64,000 nt of DNA. Source: Chitinophagaceae bacterium. Lineage in GTDB: Bacteria > Bacteroidota > Bacteroidia > Chitinophagales > Chitinophagaceae. The stretch is from NCBI GenBank assembly GCA_016720585.1, contig JADKKH010000002.1, positions 186,001 to 250,000 on the forward strand, given 5' to 3'. The notes beneath the pieces were generated by a model that saw nothing but the letters and a program-made list of their open reading frames with translations, was not told the origin of the DNA and searched no databases. The first letter of the stretch is position 1. Every line of letters starts with the position of its first letter. Positions 53,491 to 62,746 of the stretch are shown here, piece after piece. The translations under genes and the position numbers were made by a program.

Positions 53491-55345
53491 TTACTTCTAA
53501 ATATTTATAATGCCACATTTGAAAAAAAATCAGCGACCAAATGCGTTTATCATGAAAGGTTTTTCCACTTCTGAAAGCATCCACATAAAACTTTACCTGC
53601 ACCTCATTAAATATTCCTTGCTTTTTTATTCTCGACGGATTAAGCCATTTATCAATAAGATACGCTAAATCACGAGTCAGCCAGTTACCAATAGGTGCAG
53701 GGAAACCCCATTTCCTGCGATACACATGTTCTTTAGGTAAATATCTTTCCAATAGCTTTTTCATTAGATACTTTGAAGTACCATCCTTAATTTTATATTC
53801 TTGTGGCAGATTAAAACAAAACTCCATCAACCGATAATCCAAATAAGGATTTCTAACCTCAAGACTATTTGCCATCGAAGCCGAATCCATCTTATAAAGT
53901 AGATTATTAGTCAGGTATTGATCTATATCAAACAAGGAAATTTTCTCAAAATCAGAAAGGTTTTTCATCCCTTCGATTTTCCGCCAATTATCTTTTATAG
54001 ACAGAGTCGTTTCTGAAACATTCAACAAAGAGGCTATTTCCTTTTCAGAATACATATATTGCTGTTCAGACCATAAATGTGCTAATAAATTCTCAGAAGG
54101 AAGATTAAACAAACGTGAACCTCTTTCATAAGTGGAGCCCATTGTTTTGAACAATGAACTAATTATGTGTCTACCAACACCCAAATCCATACGGTATAAG
54201 GTCTTTACTTTACGGTAAATATCATAATATCCGTAGCCCATAAATAATTCATCGCCACCATCGCCACTCATAGCAACTGTTACATTCTTCCGGGCTACGT
54301 TACATACAAGATAGCTAGGAATAGTAGAGGGGGCAGCAAAAGGCTCGTCATAGAAATCTGCAATCTTATCTACTATAGAAATGGAGTTTTTGTCAGAAAG
54401 ATGGCTTTCACTATGATTCGTTCCGAGAATTTTTGCAACTTGTGAAGCAAAAACAGACTCATCATAGCCTTCCACATCAAAACCGATGGTAAATGTATTA
54501 ACGGGATTTACATTTTGTTTTTGAAATAAAGCACATATAAGTGATGAATCTGTTCCGCCACTTAAAAAGGCTCCGATAGGAACATCACTAATTTGACGAT
54601 ACTTTACAGAAGATGCCAGTAAATCTTCAAACTCATCTAGCACATCATTCTCTTTCCTTGCAGGTATTGGCCTGAAAATAATTTTATCTGTAAATTGGTA
54701 ATATGGTTTTATATGAATCGATTCTTTTTCAGCTACTAAATAATGGCCATTAGGAAGTTTTTGAAACCCTTCCAGAATTGATTTTGAATTTGGAACATAC
54801 TCTAAAAAAAAATAATCTTGCAATGCTGCAAGGTTGATTTTTTTCTTGACCGGCAATTTTAGCAATGCCTTTAGTTCTGATGCAAAAGCAAAATCACTTC
54901 CATTATGATAATATACAAGTGGCTTTACACCAAACCTATCCCTTATAATAAAAAGCCGCTTATCCTCTTTATCCCAAATAGCTAGCGAAAACATTCCATT
55001 AAAGTCATTAATACAAGCAATACCTACTTGTGCGAAGGCTTCAAGGATAACTTCAGAATCAGAAGTAGTACGAGTTTGTACATTATATTTAACAGCCAAC
55101 TCTTTGTAGTTATAGATTTCACCATTAAACACCATGATGTATCGGCCGTTATGAGAATAAAATGGTTGGTTGGCTGCTGCTGAAAGATCAATAATGCTCA
55201 ATCTCCTGTGTCCTAAACCTATTTGGTTAGCAGCATCATAAAAGAAACCCTCAGCATCAGGACCTCGATGACTAATTGCCGTTGTCATAAGACTAAGATG
55301 CTCTTGGTTATAATTAGGGGAAATAAATCCGGTTATTCCGCACAT
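53480..55345 (-). CDS. Asparagine synthase-like amidotransferase, second copy
   Basis: A 621-residue AsnB homologue, intact. It starts 'MCGITGFISPNYNQ' (Cys2 nucleophile), with 'HRGPDAEGFF', 'LGHRRLSIIDLS' and 'FNGEIYNYKELA'. The synthetase domain has 'AFLSGGTDSSLICALFQ' and 'DGGDELFMGYGYYDIY'. It differs from the copy at 49763 at many positions, so the two are not a recent duplication. With the deacetylase and formyltransferase genes it forms an overlapping set, which suggests a sugar-modification step (amidation of a uronic acid) in the surface glycan. Confidence 0.93.
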   Translation of the reverse strand: MCGITGFISPNYNQEHLSLMTTAISHRGPDAEGFFYDAANQIGLGHRRLSIIDLSAAANQPFYSHNGRYIMVFNGEIYNYKELAVKYNVQTRTTSDSEVILEAFAQVGIACINDFNGMFSLAIWDKEDKRLFIIRDRFGVKPLVYYHNGSDFAFASELKALLKLPVKKKINLAALQDYFFLEYVPNSKSILEGFQKLPNGHYLVAEKESIHIKPYYQFTDKIIFRPIPARKENDVLDEFEDLLASSVKYRQISDVPIGAFLSGGTDSSLICALFQKQNVNPVNTFTIGFDVEGYDESVFASQVAKILGTNHSESHLSDKNSISIVDKIADFYDEPFAAPSTIPSYLVCNVARKNVTVAMSGDGGDELFMGYGYYDIYRKVKTLYRMDLGVGRHIISSLFKTMGSTYERGSRLFNLPSENLLAHLWSEQQYMYSEKEIASLLNVSETTLSIKDNWRKIEGMKNLSDFEKISLFDIDQYLTNNLLYKMDSASMANSLEVRNPYLDYRLMEFCFNLPQEYKIKDGTSKYLMKKLLERYLPKEHVYRRKWGFPAPIGNWLTRDLAYLIDKWLNPSRIKKQGIFNEVQVKFYVDAFRSGKTFHDKRIWSLIFFQMWHYKYLEVSGN

Positions 55346-55493
55346 ACTTGAAAAAGGGGTAAAATAATTAAATGGCTATTGAGGCTGCCGAAAATACAGG
55401 CTATATGAAACTCCTGCAACAAGTAAAGATGCCGGTAAGCATTCCTGTCTTTGCCAGAGTTAAATTCTTTCTTAAATAAATACAAGTAAGTTG

Positions 55494-56423
55494 CTATGCT
55501 GAATAAGTCGGGTAATAAGTTACAGGTATGTCTGCTGCCGGTACTCTTGGCAAATGAATCTCCATTTGCCGAACCACAGACCGGTTCATCCGCAGGTATT
55601 TCCGGCGAACCAGAATAAACACTGCAAGAAATGCGATCCAAATGGTATATGAAAGTGTTTTAGTGATTTTTTGAAAAAGTAATGCTTTTGGAGCAGGGAA
55701 TTTATTTACTGCCCCATAAAAATAATTGGGGAAAATATCCAGTACTTTTTCAGTAGGGTACTGTGCATATGCCTGCAACAGGACCTCTTTGTGCTGGGCA
55801 AGAAATTGAATATCCGGCCGGTTATAGGCATTCAATACTTTAGAATCGGGTTCCATATCCGGATCATAAAAATGCCAGCCATTGCCATAAAATACTTCAA
55901 AACAAAAGTGGCCGGTTGTTTTTCCCTGGAACCCCACTTTTCGGGTAGCAAATCCCTTTTGTTTTAACAGTTCCATTAATACAATGGATTGCTGACTACA
56001 GGCAGCATAAGGATATTCCAGGATGTCATCAGGTATTACAATCGCGCTTATTCCCTCCATACTCACCTGGGAAAGTAGCATAGCCATAAAATTATTCCGG
56101 AATCCATACAGGGAGTAACCATGGTAAAATCTTTCCCGGACTGCAGAAGAAGCTATTTCAGGGTAGATTTCTTCGAAGGAAACTTTGTTCCCAGTAAGTT
56201 TTTTTTCTGAATAAAGGCTATCACAATATATCGTAAATTTTTTAAGAGAATTAAGCCGTTTTAAAGATGGATCAAACTCTTCTTCCAAATTATAGACCGG
56301 TGTATGATAACTGGGCCGTTCCATGGAAGATGCGCTTCCTGTTAACTGGTAGGCAGTCAGTAACAAAAAAAAGTTGAATGCTACGAACAGAAAAAGCTGG
56401 AGTATGAAAAACAGTTTTTTCAA
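55494..56423 (-). CDS. Membrane-anchored transglutaminase-like protein
   Basis: A 309-residue protein with an N-terminal membrane helix (residues 4-24) and a C-terminal helix (about 258-278). Between them lies a papain-like transglutaminase domain with the triad Cys142 ('AACSQQSIVLMELL'), His172 ('TTGHFCFEVFYG') and Asp187 ('WHFYDPDMEP'). The residues are intact, so it may be a protease or amidase/transamidase acting in the periplasm, possibly on glycan-linked peptide. The function in exopolysaccharide loci is unknown. A 148-base gap separates its stop from asnB copy 2. Confidence 0.75.
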   Translation of the reverse strand: MKKLFFILQLFLFVAFNFFLLLTAYQLTGSASSMERPSYHTPVYNLEEEFDPSLKRLNSLKKFTIYCDSLYSEKKLTGNKVSFEEIYPEIASSAVRERFYHGYSLYGFRNNFMAMLLSQVSMEGISAIVIPDDILEYPYAACSQQSIVLMELLKQKGFATRKVGFQGKTTGHFCFEVFYGNGWHFYDPDMEPDSKVLNAYNRPDIQFLAQHKEVLLQAYAQYPTEKVLDIFPNYFYGAVNKFPAPKALLFQKITKTLSYTIWIAFLAVFILVRRKYLRMNRSVVRQMEIHLPRVPAADIPVTYYPTYSA

Positions 56424-56554
56424 AGGATGGTTTTTGAGCGGTATTGGATACTAATTTCATTTCAAATATATTAATTATCGGTAAGGGGTAATATAAACAA
56501 GAAGGCCATATATAATAATCGGGCAAATTCACTTTAGCAACAATCGTAATCTTC

Positions 56555-57519
56555 CTATTGTGCCATCGGAAATATACCTGTTTCCTGCTTTTTCAGTAAT
56601 GCCTTCAGCCAGCCGGAAAAAGTTGCCGCATCAATAACAAGTGTAATGAGCATCACAGTAAAAAAAACTGCCGGGCTAAATAACTGTTTTGTTCCATACT
56701 CATACCGGTGTGACCAGTTTCTTTTTACAACCCTTGCTACCATCCAAGCGGGTAATAATAGCAGCCAAAACCAACTATGAAAAAAACCGAGCAAAAGAAA
56801 AATCAGCATTAATCCATATTGTCTTGCTATGCCATAATGCCAGTAGGCTTGTCTACCGGCCCATACATTAGATGTTGAGTACAAGTCAAATTTTTGAAAG
56901 GTAGAACCAAGATTAGGACGAAGTTGCCAATATACCATTGCTTGAGGAGCTTCTACACTTTTATAACCCATCCTTTCGGCTTTTCTATAAACACAAGGTC
57001 TTCTGTTGCTCTCCAATCGGGAAAACCACCTGTCTTTTCCCAGACTTCCTTTTTCAACAAACAGGAAGCAATAGATTTAGTTCTGATCCTGCCGGGCAGT
57101 AAAGCCGGTACATAACTAATGGCTGCACATTTGTCAAAAAAACTGCTGATCTGTGGAGAAAAATTGCCATAGATTATATCAGCTTCCGGAATTTCTTCAA
57201 TTCTTTTTACCAGCTGCTCCAGCCAATGTTGGTCAAGTTTTATTCCTGCATCCGTATATGCGATCCATTCACAGGCTGCTTGTGCTGATCCAATATTTCG
57301 CCCTTCACCGGGCATTGCTTTTTTAACACTTATAATTCTGAGTTTTTGTTTATTGATTGTCATCTCATTCAAAATCTGAAGGGTGTTGTCAGTTGAGCCG
57401 CCGTCAACAAGGATCACTTCTTCAGGCTGATACACCTGACTACCGATAGTGCTGACCAGCTCTGCAATTGTTTTGCTCTCGTTAAAAATTGGAATGACTA
57501 AAGAAATTAATACGCTCAT
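56555..57519 (-). pseudogene. Glycosyltransferase family 2, split by a one-base frameshift
   Basis: The N-terminal part (56953-57519) starts 'MSVLISLVIPIFNESKTIAEL' and contains 'EVILVDGGSTDNTLQIL' and 'GEGRNIGSAQAACEWIAYTDAG' (DxG nucleotide site). It goes on to 'KTGGFPDWRATEDLVFIEK' and then runs out of frame. The C-terminal part (56555 to about 57016) resumes with 'AERMGYKSVEAPQAMVYW' and two membrane helices ('LMLIFLLLGFFHSWFWLLLL' and another near the end). One extra A in the four-A run of the coding strand (56981-56984) would restore a ~320-residue GT2. It is the second frame break in this region. Confidence 0.82.
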
Positions 57520-57531
57520 TACTGGTTGATT

Positions 57532-57601
57532 CTATCCTCGCCTAGCTGCAAAGAATCCGCTCTCTTCATCGAAATCATAATATTTATCTATACTGAACCC
57601 G
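57532..57601 (-). other. Displaced C-terminal tail of the FkbM methyltransferase
   Basis: In the frame shifted by one base, the sequence downstream of the A8 run (57602-57609) encodes 'GFSIDKYYDFDEESGFFAARR' and ends in TAG at 57532-57534. This is the normal C-terminus of FkbM-family enzymes; seven A instead of eight would join it to the gene at 57584-58318. Confidence 0.75.
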
Positions 57602-58318
57602 TTTTTTTTCAAGAAAACTGCTCAAGGCTTTTCCTGTATTTTCTTTTCCCTCCCGGTTGTGAAATTCCCCGACTATCCTGTTTATCTTCTTAAGTGTGTC
57701 CGGTTTGGCAGAATAAAATATCTCGTATTCGCTACCTTCGCAATCGATCTTCAGCAAATCACATATGTCAATCCGGCTGAATATATCATCAAGGCTGATA
57801 CTTTCCACCACCACATTGTACCCTCCAACATCATTATTTTCATTCAGCTCATGTTTTATCCATGAATCACTGACATTTAGTTTTCTTTTCTCCGTCCTCC
57901 CTGCTACCGCACCTCTAAAAAAAACGATATTCCCGGCATTGCTTTTTTTCATATTCTTTTCAAAATAATCTGCATTGCTTGGAAAGGGTTCAAATGAATA
58001 GACTTTTACATTTAGCGCCTTTGTTGAGGCGTACAATGAGAAACTGCCAATATTTGCCCCAATATCTATTACTACAGTTGAAGGATTTATTTCATATCCT
58101 TCAGGTAAATAAATTTCATCAACCCATACTTCATGAAAAACAAAATTTAGGTCAATTTGCTCAGGAGCACTTATAACAACTCCGTTACGAAGCTTTACGA
58201 CCGTTAATGGTTTCCCATTTATTTTTGATGCCAGAATTTCTTTCCAATTCTTCGAAATTTTTATAATTTTAAAATCTTGCCTGATTCTTGCAGGTATTCT
58301 CAGAATTCGTTTAATCAT
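57584..58318 (-). CDS. FkbM-family methyltransferase, C-terminus frameshifted
   Basis: A 244-residue SAM-dependent methyltransferase. The SAM motif 'VVIDIGANIGSFSLYASTKA' is near residue 85, with 'VYSFEPFPSNADYFEKNM' (acidic SAM-ribose residue) and 'CDLLKIDCEGSEYEIFY' (FkbM signature DxEGxE) after it. It probably O-methylates a sugar in the glycan. The last residues 'EKKRVQYR' come from an out-of-frame read: the eight-A run at 57602-57609 should be seven, after which the frame ends at 57532. It starts 1 base after the GT4 gene upstream (58320). Confidence 0.85.
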   Translation of the reverse strand: MIKRILRIPARIRQDFKIIKISKNWKEILASKINGKPLTVVKLRNGVVISAPEQIDLNFVFHEVWVDEIYLPEGYEINPSTVVIDIGANIGSFSLYASTKALNVKVYSFEPFPSNADYFEKNMKKSNAGNIVFFRGAVAGRTEKRKLNVSDSWIKHELNENNDVGGYNVVVESISLDDIFSRIDICDLLKIDCEGSEYEIFYSAKPDTLKKINRIVGEFHNREGKENTGKALSSFLEKKRVQYR

Positions 58319-58319
58319 T

Positions 58320-59453
58320 TCAATTACTATTTTTTAGTAGATTTTCATAACACTTGGCATATTCCGCAGCAACTTTAGCTGCACTCATATAGTCCAGCAA
58401 ATACAGGCGACCTGCTTTTGCTTTTACTTTTGCGGCCGGCAATTCCGCAATAGTTTCCTGAAGTGCTTTCCCAAAAGCTGCTGCATCTGCAGGCGGAACT
58501 ATACTTCCATATTTTCCGTCATTTAGCGTATCCCTTGCGCCGCTGATATCTGTAGCTATAACCGGCTTCTCCAGCATGATCGCCTCAATAACAGCAGAAG
58601 ACAATGCATCTTCGAGCGATGGATGAACAATAATGTCAGCCGCTGCCATTATTGCTAGTGCATCAGTTCTCCAACCTAAAAACCTGATTTTATCCGAAAT
58701 CTCTAGTTTTTTTCCAATATTTTCCAGCACTTCTTTGTATGGACCGGTACCAACCAGGTATAGTATGGCATTTGTTTCTTTTCGAATTATAGTGGAAAGC
58801 GCTTCAAACAAATACTGGTGACCTTTTCTGAAAAAAAGACGGGATACACAAACAAGAGAGATACGGCCTTGCATATCAAGTTCCTCTTTTGTTAATTGAA
58901 TCAACGCTGGCGTAACTGCATCAAATCTTTTTGTGGTTTGCCCGTAAGGAATAAGCGATACTTTCTTTGGTGATACCTTTTCCTTTACAACTAATATGTC
59001 ATACACCATTCGTGAAGGAGCGATGATATGATCTGATTTACTGTTAATATATTTTTCCAACCGAAGCCAAAAGTATCGTTTTACTTTTGAGGGTAAAACA
59101 TACAATGCATCCGAATGGTGACGTGTCAGTATTGTTTTTCTTTTTTGACATTTAGCAATCAATAACCCCCAGAAACTTGGAATGAAAAGATGTGTATGAA
59201 CGATTTCTGGGTTAATTTTTTTATATAACCGCCATAATTTAAACAAAGCTGCTGGTATTTTTACTGCTTTCAGTGAATTAAGACTGTAAACTGCACACCC
59301 TCTTTTTTCCATTTCCCTGGTAAATCCACCGGAAGCTCCAAATGTTATAAATGAAAAACTGATCTTATTATTGTCAGTGAAATCAACAAGGTTATTCAAA
59401 TAATAATTCTCCGTTTCAACGCTTACAACATGGAGCACTTTAATTATTGCCAT
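58320..59453 (-). CDS. Glycosyltransferase family 4
   Basis: A 377-residue GT-B enzyme. The N-domain contains 'EIVHTHLFIPSFWGLLIAK' and 'TILTRHHSDALY'. The C-domain contains 'ISLVCVSRLFFRKGHQYLFEAL', 'FLGWRTDALAIMAAADIIVHPSLEDALSSAVIEAIMLEKPVIATDISGARD', with the ExxxxxxxE-type nucleotide-sugar motif, and 'GSIVPPADAAAFGKAL'. Intact reading frame. Acceptor and donor are unknown. Confidence 0.9.
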   Translation of the reverse strand: MAIIKVLHVVSVETENYYLNNLVDFTDNNKISFSFITFGASGGFTREMEKRGCAVYSLNSLKAVKIPAALFKLWRLYKKINPEIVHTHLFIPSFWGLLIAKCQKRKTILTRHHSDALYVLPSKVKRYFWLRLEKYINSKSDHIIAPSRMVYDILVVKEKVSPKKVSLIPYGQTTKRFDAVTPALIQLTKEELDMQGRISLVCVSRLFFRKGHQYLFEALSTIIRKETNAILYLVGTGPYKEVLENIGKKLEISDKIRFLGWRTDALAIMAAADIIVHPSLEDALSSAVIEAIMLEKPVIATDISGARDTLNDGKYGSIVPPADAAAFGKALQETIAELPAAKVKAKAGRLYLLDYMSAAKVAAEYAKCYENLLKNSN

Positions 59454-59473
59454 TTAAAATAATGATTTCCAGA

Positions 59474-60411
59474 TTATAAACTCTTGTAATAGTTGATTAT
59501 CTTATTAACTCCATCCTTCAATGTAGTTAATTCCTTGCCCAATATCTCCTTCATTTTTTTATTATCAGGGCATCGTCGTGTCATATCACCCTCTTCCAAA
59601 GCGGGTAAATGTTTTATTTCCGACTTTGACTGTGTAATATCAATAATTGACCGTGCCAGTTCTAAAACAGACATCTCTTTATCATGGCCTATATTGATCA
59701 CTTCATTGATACAAAGGTTTTGCTCTAATATTTTTTGAGTTGTTTCCAGGTTATCATCAATATAACAGAAGGTTCTTGTCTGCGAACCGTCTCCATAAAC
59801 AGAAATGGTTTCGTTGTTCAATGCCGCCTTTATAAATCTTGGTAATACAAAATCTTCACTCTGCAATTTTCCATAGGTATTAAAAAAACGGAATATCGTA
59901 TAATTCAGACCATACTCTTTATTATAAGCCTTTACCATACTCTCTGCAAGATTTTAACGATCGCATAAGGCAACTTAGAATTAAGGGGTGTGGTAATCTC
60001 ATGTTGAGGGAATTCAACCGGTTCGCCATACACTTCTGAAGAGGAGGAATAAAAGATTCTTTTTACATCCGTGTTCTTGGCAAGGGAAAGAATATTACTG
60101 ATCCCATCAATATCATCAAAGACCATTAACGGGTTATCTAATGTCCGTTTAACCCCAACAACAGCAGCATAATGAAAAACAAAATCAAAATGGTATTTCC
60201 CAAATATAGGAGCTATATCCTTATAATTATTTACATCGGCTTTTATAAACTTCCAGTTATTGTGCTGGGAATCAGGTAGTTTTTCTGTATCCCCTGTCAA
60301 TAAATTGTCGACTATTACTACGAAATAATTTTTATTTTCAACGAATTTTCTTGCTAGGCTTGCTCCTATATTACCGGCACCACCGGTTATAAGAATTTTT
60401 ACAAAAGACAT
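59474..60411 (-). pseudogene. NAD-dependent epimerase/dehydratase, split by a one-base frameshift
   Basis: The N-terminal part (59932-60411) has the NAD motif 'ILITGGAGNIGASLARKF', 'FDFVFHYAAVVGVKRTL' and 'IFYSSSSEVYGEPVEFP', then 'LNSKLPYAIVK' (YxxxK) and stops. The C-terminal part (59474 to about 59950) resumes in another frame, expected join 'IVKNLAESMVKAYNKEYGLN', then 'RFFNTYGKLQSEDFVLPRF', 'YGDGSQTRTFCYIDDNLE' and 'VINIGHDKEMSVLELA'. One more A in the four-A run at 59952-59955 would restore a ~312-residue UDP-sugar epimerase/decarboxylase-like enzyme. It is the third split gene in this region. Confidence 0.83.
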
Positions 60412-60477
60412 AGATGGCTTATTTTTTTAACTAAAATTATCATTTAAGAGATTTCCAGCTGAGAGATATTCAAAAGT

Positions 60478-61476
60478 CTATTTCGCACCGCCTGGATTAT
60501 TAAATTTCTTAATTCCCTCCCTTACCCCAGCAAAAACAAAAACTCCTGCCAGCAAGCGATAAAAAGGGAAAAGAATACGGTTAAAGGGAAGTACGCTCTC
60601 CATTCCTTTTACCATCCCTAACAGTAATTGACGGTTCAATTTCTTACTCAAAATACTCTTGACACATTTCTTAAGCTTTAACCTCCATGTATCAGTTCTC
60701 ATTATTTTTCGGTTGTTATAGTATAGGCATTGCAGGTTGACATGATCCAGTGAATATGTTACTTTGATGGCTACTTCGGCTACCCCAATACCATACTTAT
60801 ACTCCTGTTTGCACTTATCTTGAATAGTAACAGGCTGCAAATGCCACCCCCTGATAGATGAATTAAAATATATTTTTACGTTCAGCTGGGTTAAGCGAGC
60901 CATAAGTTCAAATTCTTCCGCTGCGGGAGTACGTAAGAAACTTTTATAAAATTCTCCATCCGGGAAAATATTTTTTTCAACAGAAATATTTCCACTGGCA
61001 ATGGATGTTGTTGGAATAAACCCGTTATTCTTCCCATCTTTTTCATTTTCATAGGCAAGCTGTTTAAGAAATTGATATGCCGGAGTTTCCTTCTTGGGTA
61101 TTGCATAGGGACAATATCCGTAAATAACACTTCCTGGGTATTCACGGTGCCCTTCTATGTGTTTTTGAATCATGTCAGGAAACGCTAGTATATCATCATC
61201 CATAAACAGAACTATACTGTGTTTTGCATTGCGAAAGCCATTATTCCGGGCTGCAGCGGGTCCCGCATTATACTGATTAATAATCCTTAACGAAAAGGGA
61301 GACTTAATTATGTTTTGAGAAATAAATTTATGTGGAGGTATTTGTGAACCATCATCTACAATAAGTATCTCTACGAATGCCAAACCGTTCACATCACTTT
61401 TCAGGATGTGCTCTATAACTTCACCAAGTTGTTCACCCCGGTTGTATGTAGGTATAACTATACTTAAATTAGGCAT
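60478..61476 (-). CDS. Glycosyltransferase family 2
   Basis: A 332-residue GT-A glycosyltransferase. It begins 'LSIVIPTYNRGEQLGEVIEHIL', followed by 'EILIVDDGSQIPPHK', 'NAGPAAARNNGFRNAKHSIVLFMDDDILAF' with the DxD (MDDD) motif, and 'EEFELMARLTQLNVKI'. The C-terminal ~100 residues are basic with a short hydrophobic stretch. Frame is intact. Confidence 0.9.
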   Translation of the reverse strand: MPNLSIVIPTYNRGEQLGEVIEHILKSDVNGLAFVEILIVDDGSQIPPHKFISQNIIKSPFSLRIINQYNAGPAAARNNGFRNAKHSIVLFMDDDILAFPDMIQKHIEGHREYPGSVIYGYCPYAIPKKETPAYQFLKQLAYENEKDGKNNGFIPTTSIASGNISVEKNIFPDGEFYKSFLRTPAAEEFELMARLTQLNVKIYFNSSIRGWHLQPVTIQDKCKQEYKYGIGVAEVAIKVTYSLDHVNLQCLYYNNRKIMRTDTWRLKLKKCVKSILSKKLNRQLLLGMVKGMESVLPFNRILFPFYRLLAGVFVFAGVREGIKKFNNPGGAK

Positions 61477-61520
61477 AACTATTTATTTCTTAGGCACAAG
61501 GTTTATTATAGGGAGTATAT

Positions 61521-62732
61521 TCAAACTATACCTAAATCCTCTTCCAGATACCTGATTAATGGCACAAACGAATTTTTTTGGTTATAATTTTTTTCAATCA
61601 GTTTTTGTGCATTTGCACCGAAATCAAACCACTTGGCTCTTTCATTCCACGCCACTTCCAATGCAACATCAATATCTTCGACAGCTGTAGTCCTTGCAAG
61701 CCAACCAGTTTCGTTTTCAATTATTAATTCTGGAATACCTCCAACCGGCGTTCCGACAGCAGGTTTGCCACAAGCCATGGATTCAATCATTGCAAATGGT
61801 GTTCCTTCCACAATTGATGGCATTAATAAAATATCATTCTTGACGATTTCCTCTAAAACATTATCAATATGAGATACAATTTGTATTTTTTGTGAGCCTA
61901 TATTGTAATACTTTATTAACTTCTGTAAATAATATTTTCCGAACTCTGAGCAACCAATAAATTTCAGTTGCCAGTTTCTTTCCTTCCATTTTTTATCGGC
62001 AAATATTTCAAGTAACAGGTGTTGACCTTTTTCTGTCGTTGAAAACCTTCCGAGATTAAAAAAAAGTGCCGGATCGCTAAGGCTCTTTATCTCAATATTA
62101 CTACTTAATATTTTTGCGTGTTTTATTTTCTCAGGAACTAATGAATTTGTAGTATAAAAGGCATTTTTTAATTTAGTCGCTAATGCCCTCTCAAGGGCCA
62201 TTTGATTTTTTTTTGCAATAAAAATAAACCTTTTTGCAGTTAAAGAAACTTCGCTTACTAATTCTAAACTTTTTTGAGAATGAAGAAAATAATTTTCCTG
62301 TCCTTGCTGTAAAATAATCCAATAAGGAACTCTCTTTTTCTTACACAAAGTCATAGGATAATACAAATCTACTAAGTCAGTTAACCCAGCTACATTAAAA
62401 AGTACCAGTTCACATCTATCTATATTTATATGATTGTACCATGGAAGTGTTTTAAAATCTCTGTTTCGTAATTTATCTGTCAGGCGGTAGAAGATTCTTT
62501 TAACAATCCGAACATTAAAGTGTTTATAAAAACTAGTGCTGACCCCGAGTGAAGATAAAATTTCAGCCTTCTTTCTCGTAACATAGCTATCAGCCAAAAC
62601 AAGATGAAATTTAAAGCCAGAATTAACCCTTTCGTCAGACACAAAATCAAACCAAAGATTTTCACATCCCGCCCAGAAAGGGTAAGGGTTGAGTGTACTA
62701 AACAGCAAAATTTTTTTTACCTTAACGTCCAT
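61521..62732 (-). CDS. Glycosyltransferase family 4
   Basis: A 403-residue GT-B enzyme. N-domain: 'ILLFSTLNPYPFWAGCENLW'. C-domain: 'LFFNLGRFSTTEKGQHLLLEIF', 'ILLMPSIVEGTPFAMIESMACGKPAVGTPVGGIPELI' with the E-GTP-x3-E-type nucleotide-sugar motif, and 'TGWLARTTAVEDIDVALEVA'. Intact frame. It is the first glycosyltransferase after the acyltransferase at the right end of the window. Confidence 0.9.
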   Translation of the reverse strand: MDVKVKKILLFSTLNPYPFWAGCENLWFDFVSDERVNSGFKFHLVLADSYVTRKKAEILSSLGVSTSFYKHFNVRIVKRIFYRLTDKLRNRDFKTLPWYNHINIDRCELVLFNVAGLTDLVDLYYPMTLCKKKRVPYWIILQQGQENYFLHSQKSLELVSEVSLTAKRFIFIAKKNQMALERALATKLKNAFYTTNSLVPEKIKHAKILSSNIEIKSLSDPALFFNLGRFSTTEKGQHLLLEIFADKKWKERNWQLKFIGCSEFGKYYLQKLIKYYNIGSQKIQIVSHIDNVLEEIVKNDILLMPSIVEGTPFAMIESMACGKPAVGTPVGGIPELIIENETGWLARTTAVEDIDVALEVAWNERAKWFDFGANAQKLIEKNYNQKNSFVPLIRYLEEDLGIV

Positions 62733-62746
62733 AATAAAATTTCAAC

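Noticed and set aside
55333..55641. A 102-codon minus-strand frame spanning the transglutaminase end and the gap before asnB copy 2
   Set aside because: It overlaps the transglutaminase C-terminus in another frame and has Cys/Ser-rich composition with no recognised domain; could only matter if a further frame break were shown.
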